DNA of 64,000 bases from Dehalococcoidia bacterium (GCA_009692665.1 SHYT01000003.1:62001-126000), one strand, 5' to 3'. Positions 17,319 to 26,895 are shown, counted from the first letter of the stretch. Program-made: numbers and translations. Notes: generated from the sequence alone by a model not told the origin.

Positions 17319-17971
17319 TGCTCGTCAAAATCTGCGGCCTTCGCGAACCGGCACACGCCTTGGCTGCGGCTGAGTCGGGTGCTGACCTCCTTGGCATGAT
17401 TTTCGTTCCCAGTACCCGACGCTACATCACGCCAGACCAGGCACGCGCCATTGTCCAAGCAGTCCGCAAAGCACGCGGCGCAAATGCCCCGAAGCTCATC
17501 GGCGTCTTTCAGAACCAGCCGATTGCCCAGGTGAACGAACTCGCCCAAGGTGTTGGGCTTGACTACGTGCAGCTTGCCGGCAACGAGTCCAACGATTTCT
17601 GCAAGCAGTCCGCTCTGCCTCCACTCAAGGTTCTGCACGTACGTGCAGACCGGCCGCGCGAGCAGACCATTGCCGAATTGGACACGCGCCTCAGCGAGTT
17701 GAACACGGCCGGATGGCTCGCCATGCTGGACAAGTATTTGGACGCGCAGGGCGGCGGGACGGGCCAGACCTTTGACTGGACCATCGCCGCGGAGCTTGCT
17801 GGGCGCGGGCACCGTTTTCTGCTGGCTGGCGGCCTGACGTCGGAGAACGTGTCGCAAGCTGTGCGTGCAGCGCATCCGTTCGGCGTCGACGTGTCCAGCG
17901 GGGTTGAGACGAGCGGCGCCAAAGACATCGCCAAGATTCAGGCGTTCATTAAGGTGGCACGCACCGCCTAG
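17318..17971 (+). CDS. trpF: Phosphoribosylanthranilate isomerase
   Basis: A 217-residue TIM-barrel isomerase with the catalytic-Cys opening KICGLREPAHA, the GVFQNQP strand and the phosphate-binding end GVDVSSGVETSGAKD. Between residues 130 and 155 it carries a slightly longer loop (LDKYLDAQGGGTGQTFDWT). It starts on the last base of trpC. It sits in the expected order C-F-B, interrupted only by the small VWA-like gene. Confidence 0.95.
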   Translation: MLVKICGLREPAHALAAAESGADLLGMIFVPSTRRYITPDQARAIVQAVRKARGANAPKLIGVFQNQPIAQVNELAQGVGLDYVQLAGNESNDFCKQSALPPLKVLHVRADRPREQTIAELDTRLSELNTAGWLAMLDKYLDAQGGGTGQTFDWTIAAELAGRGHRFLLAGGLTSENVSQAVRAAHPFGVDVSSGVETSGAKDIAKIQAFIKVARTA

Positions 17972-17979
17972 CAGGACTG

Positions 17980-18432
17980 ATGTCGTGGCTCTTCATTGCC
18001 GCAGTTGCCGTCGTAGCGCTCCTCGTTCTCGGCGGTGCCATCTACGGCGGCGGCACAAACATCCAGGGCGGCCTGCGCGAGGCGCAGCGCATCCTGGGCA
18101 AGCACAAGCTCGGCATGAAACAGGTGATCCTCATCACGGACGGGCAGCCGACAACGTACACCACCGACGACGGCCACGTGGTGGGGTGGGGGCGGTTCCG
18201 CGCCACGCCGGACGTGCTGGCGGCGACTCTCAAAGAGCTATCGCGATGCACCAAGGACAACATCACCATTAACACCTTCATGATGACCAACCAGGACCGC
18301 ACGTTGACGGAGTTTGTGCGGATGATGGCGGAGATCAATAACGGCCGCGCGTTCTTCACTACTCCTAACCACCTTGGCGAGTACATCCTGGTTGACTACC
18401 TGGGCAAAAAGAGCAAGATTTTAGGCGGCTAA
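17980..18432 (+). CDS. Membrane-anchored half of a VWA domain protein
   Basis: A 150-residue protein beginning with a membrane helix (MSWLFIAAVAVVALLVLGGA) fused directly to the second half of a von Willebrand A domain: GGGTNIQGGLREAQRIL, KQVILITDGQPTTY, then FMMTNQDRTLTEFVRMMAEI. The first beta strand with the DxSxS part of the metal site is absent, while the TD of LITDG remains, so metal-dependent adhesion is unlikely as in intact VWA proteins. It probably derives from a longer VWA gene by N-terminal loss. It lies 8 nt after trpF. Confidence 0.65.
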   Translation: MSWLFIAAVAVVALLVLGGAIYGGGTNIQGGLREAQRILGKHKLGMKQVILITDGQPTTYTTDDGHVVGWGRFRATPDVLAATLKELSRCTKDNITINTFMMTNQDRTLTEFVRMMAEINNGRAFFTTPNHLGEYILVDYLGKKSKILGG

Positions 18433-18574
18433 CGGGCTCGTCGCGTGAATCTCCGCATCCGCTCCATTGTTGCTGACCCTTCCTCCAGGTCTTGGGCAAT
18501 GGCGAGGCGTTTTCAGGGAGCCTGAGCCGCATATCCGCTATCATGGGTGAGTCAGTTCGCCTTCAGGAGATGCC

Positions 18575-19783
18575 ATGGCTACTTCCAAAACAACAGGGAA
18601 AGTGCCTGACGAGCAAGGCCGCTTTGGCCCGTACGGCGGGCGGTTTGTGCCCGAGACGCTCATGGGCGCGCTGGACGAACTGACGAAGGCGTATGACGCG
18701 GCTCGGAACGACGCGGCGTTTCAGGCCGAGCTGGTGTCGCTGCTAAAGAGCTATGTGGGACGGCCTACGCCTCTGACGTTTGCCGATAACCTCTCAAGGA
18801 AACTCGGGGGTGCCCGCATTTACCTTAAGAGAGAAGACCTGGCGCATACGGGGGCGCACAAGATTAACAACGCCATCGGGCAGGCGCTGCTGGCCAAGCG
18901 GCTTGGGAAGCACCGGATCATCGCGGAGACGGGCGCGGGCCAGCACGGAGTCGCCACGGCAACGGTGTGCGCAAAGCTGGGGATGGAGTGCATCGTCTAC
19001 ATGGGCAGCGAGGATATTGTGCGCCAAGCTCCGAACGTGCTCCGCATGCGGCTGCTGGGCGCGAAAGTCGTCCCCGTAGTGAGTGGCAGCAAGACGCTGA
19101 AAGACGCTATTAACGAGGCGGTTCGCGATTGGGTAACGAACATCCGCACGACGCACTACCTCCTGGGCAGCGCCGTGGGGCCGCACCCGTACCCGATGAT
19201 GGTGCGCGACTTCCAATCGGTGATCGGGCTCGAGGCACGGCAGCAGATTCTGGACGCCGAGGGGCGCTTGCCTGACTACGTGGTAGCGTGTGTGGGCGGC
19301 GGGAGCAACGCCATCGGCACGTTCCATCCGTTTGTGGACGATTCTGGTGTGCACCTAGTGGGCGTAGAGGCCGGAGGCCAAGGTATGGAGACAGGGAAGC
19401 ATGCGGCGACGCTGACGGCGGGCCGGCCGGGGGTACTGCACGGGTCGTACTCGTACCTCCTGCAGGACCACGACGGGCAGGTGCTGGAGGCGTACAGCAT
19501 ATCGGCGGGTTTGGACTATCCGGGGGTGGGGCCCGAGCACTCGTACTTGAAAGATATGGGGCGGGCGACGTACGTGAATGTGACGGACGCGCAGGCGCTG
19601 GAGGCGTTTCAACTGCTGTGCCGCACGGAGGGGATCATCCCTGCGCTGGAGCCTTCGCACGCGCTGGCGTACGTGCGGGAGCTGGCGCCTCGGCTGGCGA
19701 AGGACAACATCGTGGTGATGTGCTTGAGCGGACGCGGGGACAAGGACATGCCGATTATCACGAAGGCACTCGGCATGACTTAG
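18575..19783 (+). CDS. trpB: Tryptophan synthase beta chain
   Basis: A 402-residue PLP enzyme condensing indole with serine. The PLP lysine is in [19 protein letters not shown] (about residue 92), followed by [17 protein letters not shown] and the phosphate-binding GGGSNAIG (about 239). It resembles the usual TrpB1 type that pairs with TrpA, but no trpA follows. AGGAG lies 5 nt before the ATG. A 142-base gap precedes it, possibly with its own promoter. Confidence 0.96.
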   Translation: MATSKTTGKVPDEQGRFGPYGGRFVPETLMGALDELTKAYDAARNDAAFQAELVSLLKSYVGRPTPLTFADNLSRKLGGARIYLKREDLAHTGAHKINNAIGQALLAKRLGKHRIIAETGAGQHGVATATVCAKLGMECIVYMGSEDIVRQAPNVLRMRLLGAKVVPVVSGSKTLKDAINEAVRDWVTNIRTTHYLLGSAVGPHPYPMMVRDFQSVIGLEARQQILDAEGRLPDYVVACVGGGSNAIGTFHPFVDDSGVHLVGVEAGGQGMETGKHAATLTAGRPGVLHGSYSYLLQDHDGQVLEAYSISAGLDYPGVGPEHSYLKDMGRATYVNVTDAQALEAFQLLCRTEGIIPALEPSHALAYVRELAPRLAKDNIVVMCLSGRGDKDMPIITKALGMT

Positions 19784-20084
19784 TCCTGCACCATAAGGGC
19801 TTGAGATGGGTACATTTATGAGCGGGATGCTCCTCGCGATTTTGATGAGTGCGAGTTCCACTCTGGAAAGCTGTACACGAAGCATCCAGTCAGCCGCGGA
19901 CTGTGTCGTCATTTCAGTCTCTCCATACTGGATACACTTCACCATACCTCTCAGCGCAGGTGTAGGAAACCCCTTAGATTTTAGGAACTCCTGTAGTGCG
20001 GTTAAGCCATTCTGCTAATGTAGAATAGATGCTGGATTTAGCGGCACTCTGTGTTCCTCTTCGTGACCCCATGAAAGGAGCTTC
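19784..20084. other. trpB-glyA spacer where trpA would be expected
   Basis: About 300 bases with no recognisable gene. Frames on both strands (for example a minus-strand ATG near 19910 with GGAG upstream) show no TrpA motif or other known domain. The last part carries the glyA ribosome-binding site (AAAGGAG). Confidence 0.4.
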
Positions 20085-21374
20085 ATGACAACCGCGCCCA
20101 ACTACCAGGCGCCCGCCACCCTTCGCAAGCAAGACCCTCAATTGGCAGCCGCGCTTGAAAAAGAGATGCGCCGCCAGGTGGAGTCCGTCATCCTTATTGC
20201 ATCGGAAAACTACGCGTCCAGGGCAGTCATGGAAGCCACCGGCTCGGTAATGACGAACAAGTACGCGGAAGGGTATCCCGGCAGGCGCTACTATGGCGGC
20301 TGTGAATTTGTGGACGTTGCGGAAAACTTGGCGATTGAACGCGCCAAGAAGCTGTTTGGCGCGGAGCATGCAAACGTGCAGCCGCACTCCGGCACACAGG
20401 CGAACATGGCGGCGTACTTCGCGCTACTCCAGCCAAACGACGTGGTCATGGGCATGAAACTGGATCAGGGGGGCCACCTCTCCCACGGCAGTCCTGTGAA
20501 CTTCTCAGGCAAGACATACAAGTTTACAGCGTACGGTGTTGACCGCGAGACGGAGCGCATCGACTTTGCTGAGGTAGAGCGGCTAGCCAAGGAGCATCGG
20601 CCCAAGCTTATTGTCGCGGGTGCAACCGCCTACCCACGCACTATAGACTTTGCACGCTTCCGCGCTATTGCAGATGAGATCGGCGCAATGTTGATGGTCG
20701 ACATGGCGCACATTGCAGGACTCGTGGCGGGCGGTGCGCACCCAACGCCGGTAGGCCACGCGCAGATTGTGACGACCACTACGCACAAGTCGCTGCGCGG
20801 TCCTCGTGCGGCGATGGTGCTATCCACGCAGGCGCTGGCCGCGAATGTCGACCGTGCGGTGTTCCCTCAGGCACAGGGCGGGCCGTTCATGAACGTGATT
20901 GCTGCGAAAGCCGTGTGCTTTGATGAGGCGCTAAAGCCGGGGTTCAAGCAGTACGCAGCACGAATTGTGGAGAACGCCAAAGCACTGGCGCAGACGTTGC
21001 AAAGCAATAAAATCCGCATCGTATCTGGCGGCACGGACAACCACCTGATGCTGGTTGATGTGGGATCGCTGGGCCTGACGGGCAGGGACGCCGAGGAATC
21101 GCTGGGGCGTGCGAACATCCATCTGAACCGCAATACCATCCCGTACGACACGAAGCCCGCGCGCGTAACCAGCGGTCTGCGCATTGGCACGCCGGCGGTC
21201 GCCTCTCGCGGCATGGGGCCAAAAGAGATGACTCAGGTGGGCGAGGCCATTGTGGAGGTGCTGGCGCACATGGGCGACGCCAGCGTGGAGAAGCGCGTTG
21301 GCGAGCGCATGGCCAAGATGGCGAGCGGATTCCCGGTGCCGGGGATTACAGCGGACAGCGGGTGGCCTCTGTAG
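20085..21374 (+). CDS. glyA: Serine hydroxymethyltransferase
   Basis: A 429-residue PLP enzyme that interconverts serine and glycine with tetrahydrofolate. The N-terminal [14 protein letters not shown] and [18 protein letters not shown] segments are typical, and the PLP lysine is in [15 protein letters not shown] (family usually HKTLRGPR). It uses AAAGGAG before the ATG. It supplies one-carbon units and, next to trpB, links to serine supply for Trp synthesis, though it is probably transcribed separately. Confidence 0.96.
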   Translation: MTTAPNYQAPATLRKQDPQLAAALEKEMRRQVESVILIASENYASRAVMEATGSVMTNKYAEGYPGRRYYGGCEFVDVAENLAIERAKKLFGAEHANVQPHSGTQANMAAYFALLQPNDVVMGMKLDQGGHLSHGSPVNFSGKTYKFTAYGVDRETERIDFAEVERLAKEHRPKLIVAGATAYPRTIDFARFRAIADEIGAMLMVDMAHIAGLVAGGAHPTPVGHAQIVTTTTHKSLRGPRAAMVLSTQALAANVDRAVFPQAQGGPFMNVIAAKAVCFDEALKPGFKQYAARIVENAKALAQTLQSNKIRIVSGGTDNHLMLVDVGSLGLTGRDAEESLGRANIHLNRNTIPYDTKPARVTSGLRIGTPAVASRGMGPKEMTQVGEAIVEVLAHMGDASVEKRVGERMAKMASGFPVPGITADSGWPL

Positions 21375-21439
21375 CCCTTAGTAGGCTGTCGCAATCTCCA
21401 CGTAAGCATCCGGCTTCTGTGAAGACGCCAATTGACTCC

Positions 21440-21499
21440 GAAGTCATCTTGCTTGTCCACCGCTAACGAGTTGCCAATTGTTGAAAGGTGGATGACTTC
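21440..21499 (+). other. Bulged inverted repeat upstream of rpsF
   Basis: GAAGTCATC (21440-21448) and CCACC (21457-21461) pair with GGTGGATGACTTC (21487-21499), forming a long stem with an eight-base bulge and a loop that includes CCAATTG, a motif repeated just before the stem. The nearest promoter-like -10 is downstream of it, so it may end glyA transcripts or belong to a longer rpsF leader from an upstream promoter. Confidence 0.4.
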
Positions 21500-21535
21500 T
21501 GCTGAGGGGCGCCAGTGAAGTCGGTCACGTTGGTA

Positions 21536-21544
21536 TGCTATAAT
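21536..21544 (+). promoter_or_regulatory. Extended -10 promoter for rpsF-ssb-rpsR
   Basis: TGCTATAAT is a perfect extended -10 about 65 bases before the rpsF start. The -35 region is poor, as is common for extended -10 promoters. Confidence 0.5.
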
Positions 21545-21610
21545 CTTGCGGCGGGTTGAGAAGCCCGAATGGTATCCTTTTGCGTAATTGATGATTCCCG
21601 AGGAGGCCCC

Positions 21611-21943
21611 TTGGCAAACACGTATGATTTGACGATTGTTTTTAATCCTGCGGCTGCGGAGGATCGCGTGGCGGCGGTCATGGATCGTGTGCAACGTATC
21701 ATCACGGAGCAGTCTGGCAGCATCCTCAAGCAGGAAAATCAGGGCATCAAAAAGCTGTCCTACCCCATTAAGCACCTGCAAGAGGGCAACTACATGTATA
21801 CGCAGTTCCAGGGCGGCCCCCAGACTGGCCATGAGCTGTCCACCAACCTGCGCGTCAGCGACGATGTGATGCGCTATCTGGTGGTGGACACACATGTCAA
21901 ACGGCCAAAGCCATTCAAACTTCGCCGCAGAAAGCCGCAGTAG
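21611..21943 (+). CDS. rpsF: 30S ribosomal protein S6
   Basis: A 110-residue S6 if it starts at TTG 21611, which has GAGGAGG at ideal spacing; the ORF-track ATG at 21569 would place unrelated residues in front and the ribosome-binding site inside the gene. The core shows YDLTIVFNPAAAEDRVAAVM, KKLSYPIKHLQEGNYMYTQF and VMRYLVV. It ends with a basic tail (KPFKLRRRKPQ). S6 binds S18 in the 30S platform, and rpsR lies two genes downstream. Confidence 0.93.
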   Translation: MANTYDLTIVFNPAAAEDRVAAVMDRVQRIITEQSGSILKQENQGIKKLSYPIKHLQEGNYMYTQFQGGPQTGHELSTNLRVSDDVMRYLVVDTHVKRPKPFKLRRRKPQ

Positions 21944-21946
21944 CAC

Positions 21947-22360
21947 GTGGTTGGCCATATCCGCATCATTGTTATAGGACGCGTAGGCACCGACCCTGAA
22001 ATGCGGTATTCCGCGCAGGGGGTGGCGCGCACCACCTTTCGTTTCGCCAGCAGTCGCTATGTAAATACCCCCGGTGGCGAGCGGCAGGAGGAAACGGAGT
22101 GGTTCACCGTGGTGGCCTTCCGGCAACTAGCGGAGCAAGCCAACCAGTTCCTGGTAAAAGGGCAGCGCGCATACGTTGAGGGTCGCCTTCATTCGCGGTC
22201 ATACGAAGCCAACGACGGCAAAGCGCGCTTCGTTAACGAGATTGTCGCCGACCGCATCCTGTTCCTTGATCGGGCAAGCACGAGCGGGCCTGGCGTCGAA
22301 GGCTCTCCTGCACCAGCGCCGGAAGCTGGCCAGGTGGAGGCGGAGGACCTGCCGTTCTAG
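21947..22360 (+). CDS. ssb: Single-stranded DNA-binding protein
   Basis: A 137-residue SSB with one OB fold: VIGRVGTDPEMRYSAQGVA, then EETEWFTVVAFRQLAEQANQ and VKGQRAYVEGRLHSRSYE. It ends in the acidic partner-binding tip (VEAEDLPF), close to the canonical DDIPF end. The start is a GTG 3 nt after rpsF. The linker is short, so the protein is at the small end of the family. Order rpsF-ssb-rpsR is common in bacteria. Confidence 0.95.
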   Translation: MVGHIRIIVIGRVGTDPEMRYSAQGVARTTFRFASSRYVNTPGGERQEETEWFTVVAFRQLAEQANQFLVKGQRAYVEGRLHSRSYEANDGKARFVNEIVADRILFLDRASTSGPGVEGSPAPAPEAGQVEAEDLPF

Positions 22361-22480
22361 CATATCCCTGCCTTTATTCCCAGCGTGCCTTAGAGTAAGT
22401 CCCTTGGCATGGAATACAGTTGGCGCATCAGGTACGGGCACTGAGTCTTTGCAATCACCAGAACTTGAGGAGAGCAACAT

Positions 22481-23014
22481 ATGACCACGCGACCGAGCGG
22501 AGCAGGCGGAGGATCAGGACCACGCAGGTTTGGGCCTCCAGGCGCTGGCGGACCATCCTCCGGTGGCGCTGGCGGCGGGCCAGGCGGCGTCAGGCCGCGT
22601 ACGGGCCGCGGCCGTAGGTTTTTTCCGCCACGCCGCAAAGTGTGTCAGTTCTGCATTGACCACGTTCCATCCATTGATTATAAGGACGGGGGCCGTCTTC
22701 GCAGATACCTGTCGGAGCGCGCACGCATTGAGCCCCGGCGCAAGACCGGCACGTGTGCTAAGCATCAGCGCGCCCTGGCCGTGGCTATCAAACGCGCACG
22801 GCACCTTGGGCTGCTGCCGTTCATTGGCACCATCCAGAGCGAGTTCCATCGTGAGCGTCCACCGCGTGACTTTGGGCCGCGTAACTTTGGGCCGCGTCCA
22901 CCAATGGACCAACAAATGCAGCCACCCATTGAGCCTCCCGCAATGACGGACACGGCGGTGCCAGCACCTGGAGCCGAGCCCGCCGCGGTGGGCCCGGCTC
23001 CAGCACAAGGCTAA
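22481..23014 (+). CDS. rpsR: 30S ribosomal protein S18 with long low-complexity tails
   Basis: The S18 core occupies about residues 50-120: [39 protein letters not shown] and [17 protein letters not shown]. The CxxC plus downstream Cys-x-x-His suggest the zinc-binding form. At 177 residues it is about twice the usual 75-100: an N-terminal Gly/Arg/Pro-rich arm and a C-terminal Pro/Ala/Gln-rich arm flank the core. GGAG lies upstream of the ATG. Such tails also occur on S12 and S19 here. Confidence 0.93.
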   Translation: MTTRPSGAGGGSGPRRFGPPGAGGPSSGGAGGGPGGVRPRTGRGRRFFPPRRKVCQFCIDHVPSIDYKDGGRLRRYLSERARIEPRRKTGTCAKHQRALAVAIKRARHLGLLPFIGTIQSEFHRERPPRDFGPRNFGPRPPMDQQMQPPIEPPAMTDTAVPAPGAEPAAVGPAPAQG

Positions 23015-23073
23015 GCGTCGATTCGCATTACTCTTCTATCTAACTTGCACAGCGTGGTTAGGGGTTAGGGCGT

Positions 23074-24168
23074 ATGGCACAACGAGGCAAGGCAGTAGCG
23101 GCAAAGAATACGGCCCGCACCGAAACGCGAGCCGGTACCCGGCGGCTCTCCAGACGCGCTCAGACGGAGCAGCGCAACATCAGGCGCTTTCTGGTTATAG
23201 CCATCATAGGCCTTGTTGCCATTCTCACTATTCCGGCCGTTGGCTACTACATCACCATCATTGGCCCCACCCGGGAAATGGTGGTCAAGGTGAACGATAC
23301 TAAGTACACCCTGGGCTACCTGCTGAAGATTCTGCGCAGCTATCAGTACACCAGTAGCGGCTCCTTAGACTTGTCCCGTGTGCCCTTTGACGTGGTGCAC
23401 CTTATCGAAGAGAACGAGTTGGCACGGCAGTTTGCGCCTACACTAAACATTACGGTCACTGATGCAGAGGTGGCCGCAGACATTCGCAAGACTCTTATGG
23501 GCAAACCAAAACCAGGCGATACCACCGCACAAGACCAGCTTGACCGCGAATTTAAGGAGCGGTACCGCAACATGCTCACCGCAAGCAAGCTGAGCGAAGC
23601 CGAGCACCGTGAACTGGTACGCAGCAGCCTTCTCCGCGATCGGGTCACCGAGCGCGTCAGCACAGATATTGCGACCGTAGGGCCGCAGTACCACATGTAC
23701 GCGATCACCTTCGACAGCGAGGCGCGTGCCAAGGAGGCGAAAGCCGAATTTGAACGCGGGCTCGCGTTCAAAGACCTGGTCGCCAAGTACTCCACAGAAA
23801 CAGAAGCGGTGCGCAAAGAGGGCGCGGTTGGTTGGTTCGCGCGTGGGCTGTCCAGTTCGCTTGACGACCTTGCGGACAAACTTGCGGTGAACCAGCTCTC
23901 TGACATCACCCAAAACAACACGCCCGCTGCTCCCGGCCAGCCCGGCAAGGTGCAGTACAGCATGTTCATGATCAGAGAGAAGGCGGACGCCAGAGAGCTC
24001 ACAGACGACCAGAAGAGCCAGTTCAAGCAGCAGGCGTTCCAGAAGTGGCTCAACGAGCAGCGCACCAAGAGTGTGGTGGAAACCAAGTTTGGTTCTGACC
24101 AGTACACCTGGGTTGTCCAGCAGCTTCAAAAGAGCGCGCCCAGGCGGCCCCAGGCGCCCCAAGGCTAG
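23074..24168 (+). CDS. Membrane-anchored PpiC/SurA-type peptidyl-prolyl isomerase
   Basis: A 364-residue protein. A basic cytoplasmic N-terminus leads into one membrane helix near residues 38-62 (FLVIAIIGLVAILTIPAVGY), then a SurA-N-like helical region (70-200) and a parvulin domain around 205-310 (YHMYAITFDSEARAKEAKAE, YSTETEAVRKEGAVGWFARG). It should act outside the membrane as a folding factor. The C-terminus is Pro/Gln-rich. It follows rpsR and precedes hom by 8 nt, so it may share a transcript with either. Confidence 0.85.
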   Translation: MAQRGKAVAAKNTARTETRAGTRRLSRRAQTEQRNIRRFLVIAIIGLVAILTIPAVGYYITIIGPTREMVVKVNDTKYTLGYLLKILRSYQYTSSGSLDLSRVPFDVVHLIEENELARQFAPTLNITVTDAEVAADIRKTLMGKPKPGDTTAQDQLDREFKERYRNMLTASKLSEAEHRELVRSSLLRDRVTERVSTDIATVGPQYHMYAITFDSEARAKEAKAEFERGLAFKDLVAKYSTETEAVRKEGAVGWFARGLSSSLDDLADKLAVNQLSDITQNNTPAAPGQPGKVQYSMFMIREKADARELTDDQKSQFKQQAFQKWLNEQRTKSVVETKFGSDQYTWVVQQLQKSAPRRPQAPQG

Positions 24169-24176
24169 GGCGCAGC

Positions 24177-25490
24177 GTGGCGGCCAAAGAGATAGGTATT
24201 GGCCTGCTAGGCCTAGGCGTTGTTGGCTCGGGCGTTGCCGAGAGCCTGCTTTCCAACCACGCGAACTTGGCGCGGCGTGTGGGCGCTCCCGTCGCCCTCC
24301 GCGGCGCAGTAGTCCGCGACGTCAAGAAGCATCAGACTACCCGCTCCTGGCCTTTTCCTTTGTACACCGATGCCTCCAAGGTGCTGAACGCGCCGGACGT
24401 CGACATTGTCATTGAGGTCATGGGTGGCGAGCAGCCTGCGCTGAGCTACATGGAGCGCGCACTGCGTGCAGGCAAGCACGTGGTCACTGCCAACAAAGAG
24501 GTGATGGCCAAGCACGGCCCGCACCTGCTGGCCCTGGCACGCGAGATGGATCGCACGCTCAGCTTTGAGGCCAGTGTTGGCGGCGGCATTCCCATAATCG
24601 GCCCGCTCCAGCGCGACCTGCTGGCGAATGATTTGGTGTCTATCCGCGCCATCATCAACGGCACCACCAACTACATCCTTTCCAAGATGGCAAATGAGGG
24701 GATGGACTACAGCGTTGCGCTCAAGCAGGCACAACAGCTCGGGTTTGCTGAGGCTGACCCCACGAACGACGTGGAAGGCATCGACGCATCCTACAAGCTG
24801 GCGGTGCTTGCCAGTCTGGCGTTCCACACACGCGTGACCGCCACGGATGTGCCGCACGAGGGGATTACAAAGCTGCGCGCCAAGGACTTCCAATACGCGC
24901 GTGAGCTTGGCTACGCTATCAAGCTACTGGCCATCGCCACGCGTGAGAACGGCAGTGTGTGCGTGCGCGTGCACCCAACCATGCTGCCACAGGAAATGCT
25001 GCTGGCAAAGGTAGACGGTGCGTACAACGCCATCGAAGTGAAGGGCGAGCTGACCGGCACGCTCACATTCCACGGCCTGGGCGCTGGCTCCAAGCCAACT
25101 GCCAGTGCCGTGCTTGGCGACGTGGTCAACATCGCCCGCGCTCTTGCCGCCGGTGGCAGAAGCCCGTCACTGCTCACGCCTGAGGACTCAATGAGTGGCC
25201 AGGGCGCCACGCTGCGGAGTATGTCCGAGCTGTATCTGCGCTACTACCTGCGGCTAAACGTGCTGGACCGCGCCGGTGTGCTCGCCCAAATCGCCAGCGT
25301 GCTTGGCGAAGGGGGTATCAGCATCGCGTCGGTCATCCAGAAAGATACCGACGCCGTGGCCGGCACCGCAGAACTGATCTTCACGACGCATCCGGCCCAA
25401 GAAGCTCGGATGCGAGATGCGCTGAAGCGCATTGCGCAACTGCCGGTCATTAAAGAAGTTAGCAACGTAGTCCGAATGGAGCCCATCTAA
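24177..25490 (+). CDS. hom: Homoserine dehydrogenase
   Basis: A 437-residue enzyme reducing aspartate semialdehyde to homoserine. The Rossmann start is IGLLGLGVVGSGVAESL; the central domain has VTANKEVMAKHG, EASVGGGIPIIGPLQRDLLA and IINGTTNYILSKM; and a C-terminal ACT domain (LDRAGVLAQIASVLGEGGIS) implies Thr feedback. It begins with GTG 8 nt after the parvulin gene. thrC follows after 182 bases. Confidence 0.96.
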   Translation: MAAKEIGIGLLGLGVVGSGVAESLLSNHANLARRVGAPVALRGAVVRDVKKHQTTRSWPFPLYTDASKVLNAPDVDIVIEVMGGEQPALSYMERALRAGKHVVTANKEVMAKHGPHLLALAREMDRTLSFEASVGGGIPIIGPLQRDLLANDLVSIRAIINGTTNYILSKMANEGMDYSVALKQAQQLGFAEADPTNDVEGIDASYKLAVLASLAFHTRVTATDVPHEGITKLRAKDFQYARELGYAIKLLAIATRENGSVCVRVHPTMLPQEMLLAKVDGAYNAIEVKGELTGTLTFHGLGAGSKPTASAVLGDVVNIARALAAGGRSPSLLTPEDSMSGQGATLRSMSELYLRYYLRLNVLDRAGVLAQIASVLGEGGISIASVIQKDTDAVAGTAELIFTTHPAQEARMRDALKRIAQLPVIKEVSNVVRMEPI

Positions 25491-25672
25491 CATGAGACTC
25501 GCTGCGCATCCAAGCAAAGCGGGAATTGTAGAGGGTGGCTGCTTCCATTTTTGCGGTCGCATCGGCCTGGTACGAACCGGGCTCTGGCATTTCATCAGAG
25601 CTAGGTTTGCTGGGCGGTAACCTGGCTTGCGTTGCATACTCGCACAGGTGACAATGGTGCGCAGAGGGAAGC

Positions 25673-26734
25673 ATGGCACAGAGCCTTCTTGAGAAATACA
25701 GCGCCTACCTGCCTCTGAATGACCGCACGCCGATGATTACGCTGGGCGAGGGCAACACCCCTCTAGTGAAGTCGGAGAGCATTGGCAAAGAGTTGGGCGC
25801 AGAGGTCTACTTCAAGCTGGAAGGGTGCAACCCTACCGGCTCGTTTAAGGACCGCGGTATGGTCATGGCCATTGCCAAGGCGCTGGAAGCCGGCAGCCGG
25901 TTCATCGCATGTGCATCCACAGGCAACACCAGCGCTTCCGCCGCAGCGTATGGCGCACATTACGGGCTCACCACACTGGTGCTTGTGCCAAAGGGCAACA
26001 TCGCGTCCGGCAAGCTGGCGCAGGCCATCGCCTACGGCGCGCACATCCTCGCCATTTCAGGCAACTTCGACCGTGCGTTACAGCTGGTGCAGACACTCGC
26101 GTCCCGCTACCCCATCACGCTGGTCAACTCGGTGAACCCGTTCCGGCTGGAGGGGCAGAAGACTGGCGCCTTTGAGATTGTGGACGCGCTTGGTGAAGCG
26201 CCGGACTACCTGTGCATCCCGGTCGGGAATGCGGGCAACATTACGGCATACTGGCGCGGCTTTCGGCACTATAACCAGGCGGGCAAATCGGCTCGCCTGC
26301 CCAAGATGATGGGCTTTCAGGCGGAAGGCGCCGCGCCCATTGTAATGGGCCATCCCGTGGAAAACCCGCAGACCATCGCGTCAGCCATCAAAATCGGTAA
26401 CCCGGCAAGCTGGCAATTCGCCGTTGCCGCGCGCGACGAATCAGGCGGGCGCATTGAAGCGGTGAGTGATGAGGAGATCCTGGAAGCGTACAAACTGATA
26501 GCGCGCAAGGAGGGCATCTTCTGTGAGCCTGCGTCCGCCGCGTCCGTGGCCGGCCTCATGAAGCTGGCCCGCGAGGGCGTGAACTTGCGGGGCAAGAAGG
26601 TGGTCTGCATCCTGACGGGCAACGGTCTGAAGGACCCTGAATTGGCGCAGCAGATTGCGGACATCCCCTTGCAAGAGGTCTCAGCTGATTTGGAATCCGT
26701 AGAGGAAGCCGTCTCCAGCCTCTGGGGTCGCTGA
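25673..26734 (+). CDS. thrC: Threonine synthase
   Basis: A 353-residue PLP enzyme converting O-phosphohomoserine to threonine. It opens with MITLGEGNTPLVKSESIGKE, has the PLP lysine in NPTGSFKDRGMVMA (about residue 60) and the phosphate-binding PVGNAGN loop (about 183). This is the short, plant/Bacillus-like type. AGAGGGA lies 5 nt before the ATG. No thrB is adjacent. Confidence 0.95.
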   Translation: MAQSLLEKYSAYLPLNDRTPMITLGEGNTPLVKSESIGKELGAEVYFKLEGCNPTGSFKDRGMVMAIAKALEAGSRFIACASTGNTSASAAAYGAHYGLTTLVLVPKGNIASGKLAQAIAYGAHILAISGNFDRALQLVQTLASRYPITLVNSVNPFRLEGQKTGAFEIVDALGEAPDYLCIPVGNAGNITAYWRGFRHYNQAGKSARLPKMMGFQAEGAAPIVMGHPVENPQTIASAIKIGNPASWQFAVAARDESGGRIEAVSDEEILEAYKLIARKEGIFCEPASAASVAGLMKLAREGVNLRGKKVVCILTGNGLKDPELAQQIADIPLQEVSADLESVEEAVSSLWGR

Positions 26735-26856
26735 TGTCTGCGCGTCGCTGAGGAAGCGGCGTGGCGTCCTGTGAAAAAAACGAATCGCCGCAGTACGGCG
26801 GCTCTGCATCCCAACCCACTGCTTCCGCATCACAATCACAGTCAACTTGAATATTG

Positions 26857-26895
26857 CCCGGTATACACGAAGGCACGCGCCCGTATACTTGAAGG
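26857..26895 (+). repeat. Imperfect direct repeat upstream of the GNAT gene
   Basis: CCCGGTATACACGAAGG (26857-26873) and CCCGTATACTTGAAGG (26880-26895) are near-copies 23 bases apart. The second overlaps a TATACT that could be a -10. This spacing, about two helical turns, is what a dimeric regulator site would show. It lies 33 bases upstream of the ATG. Confidence 0.45.

Noticed and set aside
19355-19945. 196-residue minus-strand ORF across the end of trpB
   Set aside because: Mostly antisense to trpB; the start region in the trpB-glyA gap has a GGAG but no recognisable product, so it was not called.
25491-25672. Possible threonine T-box or attenuator between hom and thrC
   Set aside because: AGGGTGG occurs, but no T-box core, terminator or Thr-rich leader peptide could be found.
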